The translations under genes and the position numbers were made by a program. A model generated the notes under the pieces. It was not told the origin of the DNA. It was given only the letters and a program-made list of their open reading frames with translations, and searched no databases. 64,000 bases of DNA from RCIO01 sp040880025 (GTDB lineage Bacteria; Pseudomonadota; Alphaproteobacteria; Rhizobiales; Rhizobiaceae), in assembly GCA_040880025.1 (NCBI GenBank), contig JBBDJD010000012.1:39634-103633 (forward strand), read 5' to 3'. Each line of letters opens with the position of its first letter. The first letter of the stretch is position 1. Below are positions 18,928 to 27,984 of this stretch, in pieces.

Positions 18928-19932
18928 ATGACCCTTGACTGGCCCACCCTTCTCCCGCTGATCTTTGCCGGCCTCATGGGTCTGTCGATCCTGATCTACG
19001 TCGTTCTCGACGGATTCGATCTCGGCACCGGCATCCTGTTCGCTGCCGCCACCAACGACGAGAAGGACGCCATGATCGCGGCCATCGGCCCGTTCTGGGA
19101 CGCCAACGAGACCTGGCTGGTGCTCGCCGTCGGGCTGCTGCTTGTCGCCTTCCCGATCGCCCACGGCGCCATCCTCACGGCGCTCTATCTGCCGGTCTTC
19201 GCGCTTCTGTTCGGTCTCATCCTGCGCGGCGTCGCCTTCGACTTCCGCGCCAAGGTGCCGCCGCACCGCAAGTCGCGCTGGAACCTGGCCTTCTTCACCG
19301 GTTCGCTGATCGCCTCTTTGGCCCAGGGCTACATGCTGGGCGTCTATGTGCTCGGTCTGCAGCATGGATGGGCGGCATCCGGCTTCGGCGCTCTGGTCGC
19401 GCTCTGTCTGGCGGCTTCATATGCGGCGATGGGCGCGGCCTGGCTGATCTACAAATCGGAGGGCGAGCTGCAGGAGAAGGCGGTGCGCTGGCTGCGTTAC
19501 GCGCTTGTCGCGACCGCTATCGGCATGGCGGCCGTCTCGCTCGCCACGCCCTTCGCCTCGCCGCGCATATTCGACAAGTGGTTCGTGCTGCCGCAGTTCT
19601 TGTGGCTGCTGCCGTTGCCGCTGATCTCCGGCGCCCTGTTTCTGTGGCTGTGGTTCCTGACCTTCCGCCTGCCCGCGCCCGGCGATCGCCACTCGCTGAA
19701 ACCGTTCCTCATTCTCGCGGTCATCTTCGCAGCCGGCTTCGCGGGTCTCGCCTACTCCTTCTATCCCTTCGTCGTGCCCGACCGCATGACCATCTGGGAG
19801 GCGGCGGCGGCGCCCGAAAGCCTCGGCATCATCCTCGTCGGCACCGCCTTCGTGTTGCCGGTCATCATCGGCTATTCATTCTACGCCTACCGCGTCTTCG
19901 GCGGAAAGGCGGGGGAACTGCGATACGATTGA
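18928..19932 (+). CDS. cydB: cytochrome bd-type ubiquinol oxidase subunit II
   Basis: 334 residues, eight to nine membrane helices. Opens with LIYVVLDGFDLGTGILF and GPFWDANETWLVLAVGLLL, the diagnostic CydB/CioB segments. It pairs with the subunit I gene 227 bp upstream to form the quinol oxidase heterodimer. RBS GGGAGA before the ATG at 18928. No cydX-like small subunit follows on the same strand, and cydDC is not in the window. Confidence 0.95.
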   Translation: MTLDWPTLLPLIFAGLMGLSILIYVVLDGFDLGTGILFAAATNDEKDAMIAAIGPFWDANETWLVLAVGLLLVAFPIAHGAILTALYLPVFALLFGLILRGVAFDFRAKVPPHRKSRWNLAFFTGSLIASLAQGYMLGVYVLGLQHGWAASGFGALVALCLAASYAAMGAAWLIYKSEGELQEKAVRWLRYALVATAIGMAAVSLATPFASPRIFDKWFVLPQFLWLLPLPLISGALFLWLWFLTFRLPAPGDRHSLKPFLILAVIFAAGFAGLAYSFYPFVVPDRMTIWEAAAAPESLGIILVGTAFVLPVIIGYSFYAYRVFGGKAGELRYD

Positions 19933-19980
19933 GCAAAACGCTTGTGGCCGGCCGCGATAGAGCGGCCGTCCCTTGGGTCG

Positions 19981-20184
19981 CTACAGGCTGAAGTCCAGGA
20001 TCGACGCCTGCGCCAACCAGAGATGGACCAGCTTTATGGCCGCGACGACCGCGATGCCGCAGATTGCCGCCACAAGCGGAAGCAGCGCCGGCCGCGGACC
20101 ATCGGCGGAGGCCGTTGCGGTGTTGGCGCGCGCGGGGCCGATCTCCGCCGCGGTCCGGCCGGTTTCGGATAATGCGAAACTCAT
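19981..20184 (-). CDS. small hypothetical membrane protein
   Basis: 67 residues with one hydrophobic helix (about 34-56, LLPLVAAICGIAVVAAIKLV). AAGGAGA lies six bases before the ATG at 20184, strong support for translation. It follows the GNAT gene by 47 bp on the same strand. No family recognised; it is on the strand opposite to cydAB, so it is not an obvious CydX. Confidence 0.6.
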   Translation of the reverse strand: MSFALSETGRTAAEIGPARANTATASADGPRPALLPLVAAICGIAVVAAIKLVHLWLAQASILDFSL

Positions 20185-20231
20185 TTCAATCTCCTTGGTT
20201 GATCACAATCTCGGCTTTGCCGGGGTGGGGA

Positions 20232-20834
20232 TCAGACGGGCCGTGCAAGCAGCACAGCGTCGCCGTCCCGATAATGCAGGCTGGGATGTGCAACGATCGG
20301 ACGCCGACCGATCTCGACATATCCGCGTCGCCGGTAGAAACGCATCGCGCTCTCGTTGCGTTCGAAGCAGATGAGAGAGACGCGCGGACAGCCACGCATG
20401 ATCGCCCAGCCTTCGACCCGGTCCATCAGCGCGCCGCCTGCTCCGAGGTTGCGGTGCTGCTCATGCACGGCCAACCCGGACAGGTAGAACGAGCCCGCAT
20501 CCTCCAGCTCCGAATAGGGCTTGAGAACCGGATCGTCTTCCGTTTCCTCCGGCGCACGCGGCGACATGGGAAAGCCGTGCGCCATGCCGATCACCTCGCC
20601 GCCGAGATCGGCAATCAGGCAGTTCTCGAATGAGAAGGCGGTGCCGGTTCGCGCATAGCGGGCCGCCCCGACTTCGGCCAGCGTCTCGCCGGGTCCGGCC
20701 ACCCTGCTCCAGATGTAGCTTGCCAGCCCGTCGGACGAGATCAGGAACAGCCGCGCGATCTCGCCGGCATCATCAACCTGCGCGCGTCGTACGATCGGTT
20801 TCTGCGGGTGCATGTTTCTCTGAGCTATGGCCAT
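20232..20834 (-). CDS. GNAT family N-acetyltransferase
   Basis: 200 residues from the ATG at 20834; a much longer open frame upstream is not coding in character and would cross the next gene. The acetyl-CoA site is LAVHEQHRNLGAGGALMDRV (about 132-151), followed by SLICFERNESAMRFYRRRGY, the usual beta5/alpha4 region of GNATs. Substrate unknown. Preceded by AAGAGGGA; a DUF1127-like gene lies just upstream on the same strand. Confidence 0.88.
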   Translation of the reverse strand: MAIAQRNMHPQKPIVRRAQVDDAGEIARLFLISSDGLASYIWSRVAGPGETLAEVGAARYARTGTAFSFENCLIADLGGEVIGMAHGFPMSPRAPEETEDDPVLKPYSELEDAGSFYLSGLAVHEQHRNLGAGGALMDRVEGWAIMRGCPRVSLICFERNESAMRFYRRRGYVEIGRRPIVAHPSLHYRDGDAVLLARPV

Positions 20835-20866
20835 TGTGGTGTCCCTCTTCCTTGCAGTGTGTGCCG

Positions 20867-21055
20867 CTACATCCACAGGACGTGCTTGCGCGGCGCGACC
20901 GTGCGTTCGCGCACATAGCCGATGTCGCGCAAATGGTGGTCGCTGAGGCCGCCGAGGCTGGGCGGCTTCTTCCGTCCGGGATGGCCGGCAGATTGCCGCT
21001 GTTGGCGAACGGTCATGCTCTCGGCCAGCAGGCCGACGATTGCCGATAGATACAT
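20867..21055 (-). CDS. DUF1127-like small protein
   Basis: 62 residues; the segment LGGLSDHHLRDIGYVRERTV corresponds to the second half of DUF1127 (compare LRDIGLTRRDVE in the protein at 10.96 kb). CAGGAGAT stands before the ATG at 21055. It could be cotranscribed with the GNAT gene 32 bp downstream. Confidence 0.7.
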   Translation of the reverse strand: MYLSAIVGLLAESMTVRQQRQSAGHPGRKKPPSLGGLSDHHLRDIGYVRERTVAPRKHVLWM

Positions 21056-21121
21056 TGTAAGATCTCCTGCCCGGACGGAGGACGCTCCGTCCGGCGCTTG
21101 CTGTCTTTGGGATGGGTTCGT

Positions 21122-22069
21122 TCAGGCGGCCTCGGACTGCGAGACCGCCTCGCTGATGATGTGGATGTGACGGTGGTCGGTGCCGCAGCACCCGCCAAGC
21201 ACCCGCATTGACGGGAATGCCGTGGTGAGCTGCCGGTAGCGCCGGCCGAGATCGGCGGGATCGCCCGCGTCGAGTTCGGTCGAGTTGTCCAACTCCTCAT
21301 GGCTCTTCGCGGAGGCGTTGGCGCGGATGCCGCGGACGCGCTCGATCCACGCCTCGCCGCGCTTCAGAGCCTGCTCGAAATGGCTCGGATGCGCGCAGTT
21401 GATCATGTAGTAGACTGGCGAGCCGCCGGTCGCCGCTTCCGTCGCCTCGACCGCTTCGCGCAGGCTGGTTCCGTCCACCAGCCGCCCGTCGGTCTCGACC
21501 GTGAACGAAACCACACAGGGCATGGCGTGCGCCTTGGCGGCGCGCGCGATGCCGATCGCCTCGTTGACGGTATTCATGGTGATGGCCGAGACCATGTCGG
21601 CCTCGGTGGCGGCGAAGGTCTTCACCTGGAAGGAGTGGTAGTCCTCGGCCTCAGCCGCCTCCATGCGGCCGGCCTTGTAGCCGTCGCCGCGCGGACCGAT
21701 TGCGCCGTTGAGCACGATCGGCATCGCCGGCGTTTCCCACTTGCGGCGCAGCCGCGCTCCAAGCTCCACCGCCGCCTCGTTGGCCGCCTTCAGCGCCGGC
21801 AGGTCGTAGTCGAGCAGAGCCGCCCAGTCCGGGCTGGCGCGCCACGTCGCGGTGTCGAGCACGAAGCCGGTGCCCTTGCTGCGTGCGATCGGCAGGAAGC
21901 TCTCGTAATATTCGGTCAGCTTCGAGCGGCCCGCCTCGTCTGCAAGCAGAACGAATGACGCGAAATGCGGCAGCTCCACACCCTGCAGGTAGATCAGTGC
22001 GGTTTCCATGCCGCCGTCGCTGAGATAAAGCCCGCCGTCAAGTTGCGGCAGATTGCGCCGGTATTTCAT
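21122..22069 (-). CDS. homocysteine S-methyltransferase family protein
   Basis: 315 residues, TIM barrel of the MmuM/BHMT type. Zinc ligands are visible: the Cys in YMINCAHPSHFEQAL and the pair in LGGCCGTDHRHI near the C-terminus; N-terminal LSDGGMETALIYLQG is also typical. It transfers a methyl group (S-methylmethionine, betaine-like or other donor) to homocysteine to make methionine. AGGAG precedes the ATG at 22069; the frame continues upstream only across the divergent TetR promoter region. Confidence 0.88.
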   Translation of the reverse strand: MKYRRNLPQLDGGLYLSDGGMETALIYLQGVELPHFASFVLLADEAGRSKLTEYYESFLPIARSKGTGFVLDTATWRASPDWAALLDYDLPALKAANEAAVELGARLRRKWETPAMPIVLNGAIGPRGDGYKAGRMEAAEAEDYHSFQVKTFAATEADMVSAITMNTVNEAIGIARAAKAHAMPCVVSFTVETDGRLVDGTSLREAVEATEAATGGSPVYYMINCAHPSHFEQALKRGEAWIERVRGIRANASAKSHEELDNSTELDAGDPADLGRRYRQLTTAFPSMRVLGGCCGTDHRHIHIISEAVSQSEAA

Positions 22070-22123
22070 CCGTATTCTCCTGAACAAATCGTCATCTTGG
22101 GAAGGGACGCCTTTTCCCAGATC

Positions 22124-22137
22124 GTTTGTATGCAAAC
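22124..22137. promoter_or_regulatory. candidate TetR operator
   Basis: Inverted repeat GTTTG-TATG-CAAAC in the 216-bp divergent spacer between the homocysteine methyltransferase and the TetR gene. A second short palindrome, ACTG-N6-CAGT, lies at 22257-22270 near the TetR start. Size and place suit a TetR-family site. Confidence 0.45.
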
Positions 22138-22285
22138 TAGTATTCTCGCGGTAAGGCAGATGAATCGGGAGGCTTTTCCAAGCAAAAACAGAGCGTTGAA
22201 TGAAATCTGGCGGCCGGCGTTGTTTTTTTGCTGGAATTGACGCAAGGGAAAACCATACTGCGGGTACAGTTTTTCGGAGGATCCC

Positions 22286-22936
22286 ATGCGCAAGGGTGAG
22301 GCGACGCGCGAGCGCATTCTCGAAATCGCCGAGGCGGCCGTGCTGGCGAAGGGCTTCGGCGCGACCTCGATCGAGGAGATCATCGCCGAGGCCGGCATCA
22401 CCAAGAGCGGCTTCTTCTATCATTTCAAGGACAAGAACGAGCTCGCCCACGAATTGCTAAGCCGCTACATCACCGAGGATCACCGCATCCTCGACCAGAT
22501 TTTCAGCCGCGCGACCGAGCTCTCCGACGACCCGTTGCAGGCCTTCCTGATCGGGTTGAAGCTGCTGGCCGAGGTGATGGCCGATCTGCCCGGCGGCCAT
22601 CCCGGCTGCATGGTCGCGTCGATCTGCTACCAGGAGCGGCTGTTCGACCGCCGCGTCGTCGATCTGAACCGCGAGGCGCTCGAATCTGTCAATGTCCGCA
22701 TCCGCGCGCATCTGGAAACGATCGTCGCCGTCTACCCGCCGCGCGAGCCGGTCGACATCGACGCGCTGGCCGAGATGGTCTCGGTCATCGTCGACGGCGG
22801 CATCATCATGGCCAAGGTCATGGGCGATCCCGACCGCCTCGTGCGCCAGATCCTCGCCTATCGCCTGCTGGTGAAGCAGCTCTTCGCTCCCGCGATCGAA
22901 TCTGCCGCTGGCCGGCCGGCCCTCGCCGCCGGATAG
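22286..22936 (+). CDS. TetR/AcrR family transcriptional regulator
   Basis: 216 residues. N-terminal TetR helix-turn-helix at about 1-50 (TRERILEIAEAAVLAKGFGA, IIAEAGITKSGFFYHFKDKN) and a helical ligand domain. GGAGG precedes the ATG. Divergent from the homocysteine S-methyltransferase gene, so it probably controls that gene and itself; the ligand is unknown. Confidence 0.9.
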   Translation: MRKGEATRERILEIAEAAVLAKGFGATSIEEIIAEAGITKSGFFYHFKDKNELAHELLSRYITEDHRILDQIFSRATELSDDPLQAFLIGLKLLAEVMADLPGGHPGCMVASICYQERLFDRRVVDLNREALESVNVRIRAHLETIVAVYPPREPVDIDALAEMVSVIVDGGIIMAKVMGDPDRLVRQILAYRLLVKQLFAPAIESAAGRPALAAG

Positions 22937-23050
22937 GCGCTGTCACGCCAAGTGGCGATAGGCCATCAATCCCACGCCGCGAACGCAACCAGACCGTCGG
23001 GTTCCTGCGGCAGCCCGCCGGCGCTACCGGCGCGGCCAAATTCGATGGAT

Positions 23051-23071
23051 TGTATCGGATTTTCTGATACA
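23051..23071. promoter_or_regulatory. arabinoside-locus operator, site 1 (regulator promoter)
   Basis: Palindrome with arms TGTATC and GATACA over a 9-bp centre, 42 bp before the regulator ATG. It matches a 21-bp sequence before the sugar-binding protein at 17 of 21 positions and resembles a third site before the ATPase gene. Confidence 0.6.
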
Positions 23072-23112
23072 AACCGCGAAGCAATGGGTTTTGGGGCCTT
23101 GGACGCATTCAT

Positions 23113-24039
23113 ATGAGCAGCAATTTTCTGGTCGTCGATCCCGAGGAAGGTCTGGAGGTGCTCAAGGGGCTGGCCTCCTCCGTGCGGGTCAAGATTCTCA
23201 AGCTGCTGCACGAGAACGGGCCGATGAACGTCAACGCGGTCACCGACCATCTCGGCCTGCCGCAGTCGACGGTCTCGTCCAACATGCAGATACTCGAGGA
23301 GGTCGGCCTCGTGCTGACCGAATCGCAGAAGGCCCGCAAGGGCAGCCAGAAGATCTGCCGCCCGGCATTCGACGAAATCCTGGTGATGTTCAAGGAAGCG
23401 GCCGAGCCCGCCGCCAAGGGGGCGATCGACGTCTCGATGCCGATCGGTCTCTACACGAGCTGCGAAGTGTCCGCGCCCTGCGGCCTGTGCTCCACGGACG
23501 GCATCATCGGCCTGCTCGACGTTCCCGACACCTTTCTTGAGCCCGACCGCATGAAGGCCGGCCTGCTCTGGTTTTCCCGCGGATTCGTGGAATACCAGTT
23601 CCCCAACAACGCTAAATTGTCGAACAGCGAGATCAAGACGCTGGAATTCTCGCTCGAGCTCAGCTCGGAGGTTCCCGGAACCAGCACCGACTGGCCCTCC
23701 GACATCACCGCCTGGGTCAACGGCGTCGAGATCGGCAACTGGACTTCGCCCGGCGATTTCGGCGACAAGCGCGGCGTTTACACTCCCCATTGGTGGAAGC
23801 TGGTCGGTTCCCAGTACGGCAAGTTGAAATCCTGGCGCGTCACCCCCGACGGCACGTTCGTCGACGGCGTGAAGGTGTCGCCTGTGACCCTCGCCGACGT
23901 GGATATCGGCCAGCACAGCTCCATCCGGCTGCGCCTTGGCGTCAAGCACGATGCCGCCCACCCCGGCGGCATCAACATTTTCGGCCGCGGCTTCGGCAAT
24001 TACGACCAGGATATCGTGCTGCGCATCGTGACCCGATGA
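23113..24039 (+). CDS. ArsR-like winged-helix regulator with a large C-terminal domain
   Basis: 308 residues. An ArsR-type winged helix occupies about 10-90 (LKGLASSVRVKILKLLHENG, LPQSTVSSNMQILEEVGLV). The remaining 200 residues contain a short Cys cluster (TSCEVSAPCGLCSTDG) and a beta-rich segment (DITAWVNGVEIGNWTSPGDF, INIFGRGFGNYDQDIVLRI) that looks like a jelly-roll, carbohydrate-binding type domain. The gene precedes the arabinofuranosidase by 96 bp on the same strand. I infer that the C-terminal part senses a sugar and that the protein binds the shared palindromes at 23.05, 25.67 and 30.06 kb. Confidence 0.8.
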   Translation: MSSNFLVVDPEEGLEVLKGLASSVRVKILKLLHENGPMNVNAVTDHLGLPQSTVSSNMQILEEVGLVLTESQKARKGSQKICRPAFDEILVMFKEAAEPAAKGAIDVSMPIGLYTSCEVSAPCGLCSTDGIIGLLDVPDTFLEPDRMKAGLLWFSRGFVEYQFPNNAKLSNSEIKTLEFSLELSSEVPGTSTDWPSDITAWVNGVEIGNWTSPGDFGDKRGVYTPHWWKLVGSQYGKLKSWRVTPDGTFVDGVKVSPVTLADVDIGQHSSIRLRLGVKHDAAHPGGINIFGRGFGNYDQDIVLRIVTR

Positions 24040-24135
24040 TTTCTCCTTGACTGGCGGCTGTGGACTGCGATTAATATCCACAAAACGGATACGGATCGCA
24101 TTTCCAGTTATAAACATGCGGTCGGGGAGGACTTG

Positions 24136-25644
24136 ATGCGGGCCAGGATCATCGCTCACGCCGATTTCGGCATTTCTGAAATCGACGAGCGCATCTACGG
24201 CGCGTTCCTCGAACATCTCGGACGGGCCGTCTACACCGGCATCTACGAGCCCGGACACGCCACCGCCGACGACAACGGCATGCGGGCCGACGTCGCCGAA
24301 CTGGTCAAGGAACTGAAACCGCCTCTGGTGCGCTATCCCGGCGGCAATTTCGTTTCCGCCTACAATTGGGAGGACGGCGTCGGGCCCAAGGACCAGCGTC
24401 CCGTGCGTCTCGACCTTGCCTGGCACACTTCGGAATCGAACCAGGTCGGCATCCACGAATTCGCCGACTGGTGCGACACGGTCGGCACCGAGATGATGCT
24501 GGCCGTCAATCTCGGCTCGCGTGGCCTCGATGCGGCGCGCAATTTCGTCGAATACGTCAACCATCCCGGCGGCAGCTACTGGTCCGACATGCGCCGCAAG
24601 AACGGTCGCGAAGAGCCCTGGGGCGTCAAGCTCTGGTGCCTGGGCAACGAGATGGACGGCCCCTGGCAGGTCGGCCACAAATCCGCGGCCGAATACGGCC
24701 ATCTGGCCAACGAGACGGCCAAGGCGCTGCGCGCCTTCGACCCCACGCTCGAACTGGTGGTCTGTGGCTCCTCGCATTCCAACATGCCCACCTACCCGCA
24801 ATGGGAAGCGACGGTGCTCGAATACACCTACGACAGCGTCGACTACATCTCCCTGCACATGTATTTCGAGAACTACGAGAAGAACGCCGCCGAGTATCTC
24901 GCGCTCACCCACAAGCTGGACGCCTATATCGGCACCGTCGCCGGCATCATCGATTACGTGAAGGCCAAGAAGCGGTCGCGCAAGAACGTCTATATCTCGT
25001 TCGACGAGTGGAACGTCTGGTATCACACGCGCAAGCAGGATCAGGTGTTCCTCAAGGGCGATCAGTGGCCCGAGCATCCGCGCATTCTGGAAGACATCTA
25101 CAATTTCGAGGACGTCCTCCAGGTCGGCTGTATCCTCAACACCTTCATCCGGCGCGCCGACGTCGTGAAGATCGCCTGCATCGCGCAGCTCGTGAACGTG
25201 ATCGCGCCGATCATGACCGAGCCAGGCGGACCGGCGTGGCGCCAGACGATCTTCTATCCCTATCTGTTCGCATCGATGTATGGCCGGGGCACGGCGCTCC
25301 GGCTGCATGTCGACTGCCCGACCTATGATGCTGCGGTGGCCGCCGGAGTGCCTTACCTCGACATCGCCGGCGTTCACGACGGGGACAAAGGCGCGCTCAC
25401 CTTTTTCCTGGTGAACCGGCATGCCGACGAGACGATAGACGCGGACATTGCCCTGCAGGGCTTCGGCGCCGCGAAGCTTCTCGACCACCAGGTGATCGAT
25501 CACGACGATCTGCAAGCCGTGAACACCGCGAAATGCCCGGACAATGTGAAACCCGCGGCCGGCCAGGGCGCCAGGGTTGCCGACGGCCGGCTGTCCGTGG
25601 CCGTCAAACCGCACTCCTACTGCATGGTCAGGCTGTCGGTCTGA
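24136..25644 (+). CDS. alpha-L-arabinofuranosidase, GH51
   Basis: 502 residues, no signal peptide, so intracellular. GH51 marks: N-terminal FGISEIDERIYGAFLEHLGR, PGGNFVSAYNWEDGVGP, acid/base Glu172 in CLGNEMDGPW and nucleophile Glu291 in ISFDEWNVWY. It removes terminal arabinofuranosyl units from oligosaccharides brought in by the ABC transporter encoded next. The ATG at 24136 follows GGGGAGG with five-base spacing; a TTG directly before it is less likely. Confidence 0.93.
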   Translation: MRARIIAHADFGISEIDERIYGAFLEHLGRAVYTGIYEPGHATADDNGMRADVAELVKELKPPLVRYPGGNFVSAYNWEDGVGPKDQRPVRLDLAWHTSESNQVGIHEFADWCDTVGTEMMLAVNLGSRGLDAARNFVEYVNHPGGSYWSDMRRKNGREEPWGVKLWCLGNEMDGPWQVGHKSAAEYGHLANETAKALRAFDPTLELVVCGSSHSNMPTYPQWEATVLEYTYDSVDYISLHMYFENYEKNAAEYLALTHKLDAYIGTVAGIIDYVKAKKRSRKNVYISFDEWNVWYHTRKQDQVFLKGDQWPEHPRILEDIYNFEDVLQVGCILNTFIRRADVVKIACIAQLVNVIAPIMTEPGGPAWRQTIFYPYLFASMYGRGTALRLHVDCPTYDAAVAAGVPYLDIAGVHDGDKGALTFFLVNRHADETIDADIALQGFGAAKLLDHQVIDHDDLQAVNTAKCPDNVKPAAGQGARVADGRLSVAVKPHSYCMVRLSV

Positions 25645-25665
25645 GCGAGAAATTCCCCGCTCTTA

Positions 25666-25686
25666 TATATCGGAGTATCTGGTACA
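25666..25686. promoter_or_regulatory. arabinoside-locus operator, site 2 (transporter promoter)
   Basis: 21-bp sequence with TATCGGA and TCTGGTACA arms, identical to site 1 at 17 of 21 positions. It lies just upstream of a TTGACA (25701-25706) that could be the -35 element of the ABC transporter operon and 93 bp before the binding-protein ATG. Confidence 0.55.
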
Positions 25687-25778
25687 TATCATAATGTCTG
25701 TTGACAAAGGCAGTGTCTCGGGTAAGCCTTTCTATGCTGAATAAGTGGTGCGATCGAGCACCCTCGTGGGAGGAAACT

Positions 25779-27044
25779 ATGAAGAAATTGAGTGTCGTGA
25801 AGGCGCTTGCGATAGCTGGCGCGATGATGACCGCGTTGCCTGCCGCGGCGCAGGAGACTGTCGTCTGGTGGGACTTCCTGGGCGGCGGCGACGGTGTGCG
25901 CATGAAGCAGATGATCTCTGACTTCAACGAAGCGCACAAGGGCGAGATCGCCATCGACGCCACAACGCTGGAATGGGGCGTTCCGTTCTATACCAAGGTG
26001 CAGACGGCCGTGCCGGTCGGCGAGGCGCCCGACATCATGACCTATCACGCCAGCCGCATTCCGCTGGCGGTCGACCAGAACCTGCTGTCCGAAATCACCG
26101 CGGAAGACTGGTCCACAATGGGCTTGAGCGAAGCCGACTATGCGTCCGCTACGTGGGACGCTGTCACTGTCGACGGCAAGCAATATGCTGTCCCGCTCGA
26201 TACGCATCCGATCGTTCTCTACTACAACAAGGAATTGCTGGAGAAAGCCGGCCGCCTGAGCGACGACGGGACGCCGATGGGCCTGGACAGCCGTGAAGGC
26301 TTTACCGAAACGCTGCAGGCGCTGAAGAATGCCGGCGTGCAGTTTCCGCTCGGCAGTGTGACCGCCGACGGCAATTTCATGTTCCGCACAATCTATTCGC
26401 TGATGGGCCAGCAGGACGGCGAGTTGATGACCGACGGCGAGTTCCTGGCCGGCGACAATGCGGGGAAACTGCAGAACGCGCTGGCCGTACTCGCCGAATG
26501 GACCGAAGCGGGCTTGCAGTCGACCTATACCGACTACCCGGCCACCGTCGCGCTGTTCACCTCCGGCGAAGCGGCGATGATGATCAACGGCGTCTGGGAA
26601 GTGCCGACGATGACCGACCTGCACAAGGGTGGCAAACTGTTCGAGTGGGGCGCGGTGGAATTGCCGGTGATTTTCGATCACCCGTCGACCTACGCCGACA
26701 GCCATGCCTTTGCGATACCCACCGGCGACATGACGGCGGAAAAGCGTGCCGCGGTGCTTGAGGTAATGGGCTGGATATCGAAGAACTCGCTGTTCTGGGC
26801 GACGGCCGGCCACATTCCGGCCTACGGTCCGGTCACCGAGAGCGCCGAGTACAAGGCGATGGAGCCGAACGCGACTTATTCGCCGCTCACGGAGAACATG
26901 ATCTTCGATCCCAAGTCGACGCTGGCTGGCATCGCCGGACCGATCTTCGATGTCATGTCGACCTATTTCGTCCCGACGCTGAACGGCGAAATGGATCCGG
27001 CGGAAGCGGTTGAAGAAATAAAGGTCGAACTGAACGATCTTTGA
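25779..27044 (+). CDS. ABC transporter extracellular solute-binding protein, family 1 (sugar)
   Basis: 421 residues with a signal peptide (cleavage probably after ALPAAA at about residue 25). Mature part shows VVWWDFLGGGDGVRMKQMI and AMMINGVWEVP, typical of MalE/UgpB-type cluster 1 proteins that bind oligosaccharides. TGGGAGGA precedes the ATG at 25779. Beside a GH51 enzyme, the likely ligands are arabino-oligosaccharides. A strong stem-loop separates it from the permease genes. Confidence 0.92.
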   Translation: MKKLSVVKALAIAGAMMTALPAAAQETVVWWDFLGGGDGVRMKQMISDFNEAHKGEIAIDATTLEWGVPFYTKVQTAVPVGEAPDIMTYHASRIPLAVDQNLLSEITAEDWSTMGLSEADYASATWDAVTVDGKQYAVPLDTHPIVLYYNKELLEKAGRLSDDGTPMGLDSREGFTETLQALKNAGVQFPLGSVTADGNFMFRTIYSLMGQQDGELMTDGEFLAGDNAGKLQNALAVLAEWTEAGLQSTYTDYPATVALFTSGEAAMMINGVWEVPTMTDLHKGGKLFEWGAVELPVIFDHPSTYADSHAFAIPTGDMTAEKRAAVLEVMGWISKNSLFWATAGHIPAYGPVTESAEYKAMEPNATYSPLTENMIFDPKSTLAGIAGPIFDVMSTYFVPTLNGEMDPAEAVEEIKVELNDL

Positions 27045-27054
27045 TCCTCCCTGG

Positions 27055-27081
27055 CAGGGCGCCCGCATGTCGGGCGCCCTG
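27055..27081 (+). terminator. stem-loop between sugar-binding protein and permease genes
   Basis: Perfect 11-bp stem CAGGGCGCCCG / CGGGCGCCCTG with a five-base loop and no T-run. Such hairpins protect the upstream binding-protein mRNA from 3' decay and reduce downstream expression. Confidence 0.7.
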
Positions 27082-27099
27082 TAGGCATGGAGCCTCGCC

Positions 27100-27984
27100 T
27101 TGATACGCGACACGAGGAATGAGTGGCTGGTCGCCCTGGTCCTGATCGCACCCTTTCTTGCGGTGTACGGGCTCATTTTCGTCTATCCGACCGTCGACAT
27201 GTTCCTGCTGTCCTTTACAGACGCGCCGCTGATCGGTGACGGGGACTATGTCGGTATCGACAACTACACGCGGCTCGGCAGCGACCGGCGATTCGACACC
27301 GCGATCTGGAACACTGCCTATTTCGTCGCGCTGTCGGTTGTGCCGGGTACAGCCGTCGCACTCGCCATAGCGCTTGGCGTCAGCAGGCTGACAGGGCGCA
27401 TGCAGGCGCTGATTCTGGCCCTGTTTTTCCTGCCCTATATCCTTCCGGTTTCCGTCGTATATCGCCTGTGGGATTGGACGATGAACTACCAGTTCGGCAT
27501 CGTCATGCAGGTCTTCGACATGATCGGTATCGACAGGGTGCCGGTTTTCAAGACCACGACATGGTTCATGCCGGCGATCGCCTTCATCACAATCTGGTGG
27601 ACTTGCGGTTTCAACATCCTGCTGTTCCTGGCGGGGCTTCGCGCAATCCCGCAGGAAATCTACGAGGCTGCGGCGCTCGACAATGCGGGGCGCTGGACAA
27701 CATTCCGGAAAGTGACATGGCCGCTTCTTTGGCCGATCACCGCCCTTAACCTGACGATCCAGCTGATCCTGCAGCTGAAGATCTTCGATCAGGTCTATCT
27801 CTTCTCGACGGGAGGCAGGCCGAACGACAACCTCGTCATGGTCTATTACATCTTTCAGAGGGCGTTCCAGTCGAACCACGGGGGGCGGGCAGCGGCGATC
27901 GCTGTTGTCCTGTTCGTGATCGTCGTCATCGTCTCGGTGCTGAATTTCCAGCTCACGCGGTTTTCGGGGAGCCGAAACAAGTGA
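27100..27984 (+). CDS. sugar ABC transporter permease, MalF/UgpA type
   Basis: 294 residues, six membrane helices. The EAA loop that docks the ATPase is EIYEAAALDNAGRWTTFRKV (about 187-206). TTG at 27100 is the best start: GGAG lies seven bases upstream and translation then begins with a short cytoplasmic stretch before the first helix. The stop overlaps the next permease start by 4 bp. Confidence 0.92.
   Translation: MIRDTRNEWLVALVLIAPFLAVYGLIFVYPTVDMFLLSFTDAPLIGDGDYVGIDNYTRLGSDRRFDTAIWNTAYFVALSVVPGTAVALAIALGVSRLTGRMQALILALFFLPYILPVSVVYRLWDWTMNYQFGIVMQVFDMIGIDRVPVFKTTTWFMPAIAFITIWWTCGFNILLFLAGLRAIPQEIYEAAALDNAGRWTTFRKVTWPLLWPITALNLTIQLILQLKIFDQVYLFSTGGRPNDNLVMVYYIFQRAFQSNHGGRAAAIAVVLFVIVVIVSVLNFQLTRFSGSRNK

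Noticed and set aside
19981..20184. CydX-like small oxidase subunit
   Set aside because: The small membrane protein is on the opposite strand with its own ribosome binding site and is longer than CydX; no CydX motif.
20835..21191. N-terminal extension of the GNAT protein
   Set aside because: The extra part is low-complexity, covers the DUF1127-like gene in another frame, and the ATG at 20834 gives a normal GNAT length.
22966..25614. 882-codon open frame on the minus strand
   Set aside because: It lies antisense to the ArsR-like regulator and the GH51 gene, both with clear family motifs; long antisense frames are expected at this G+C.
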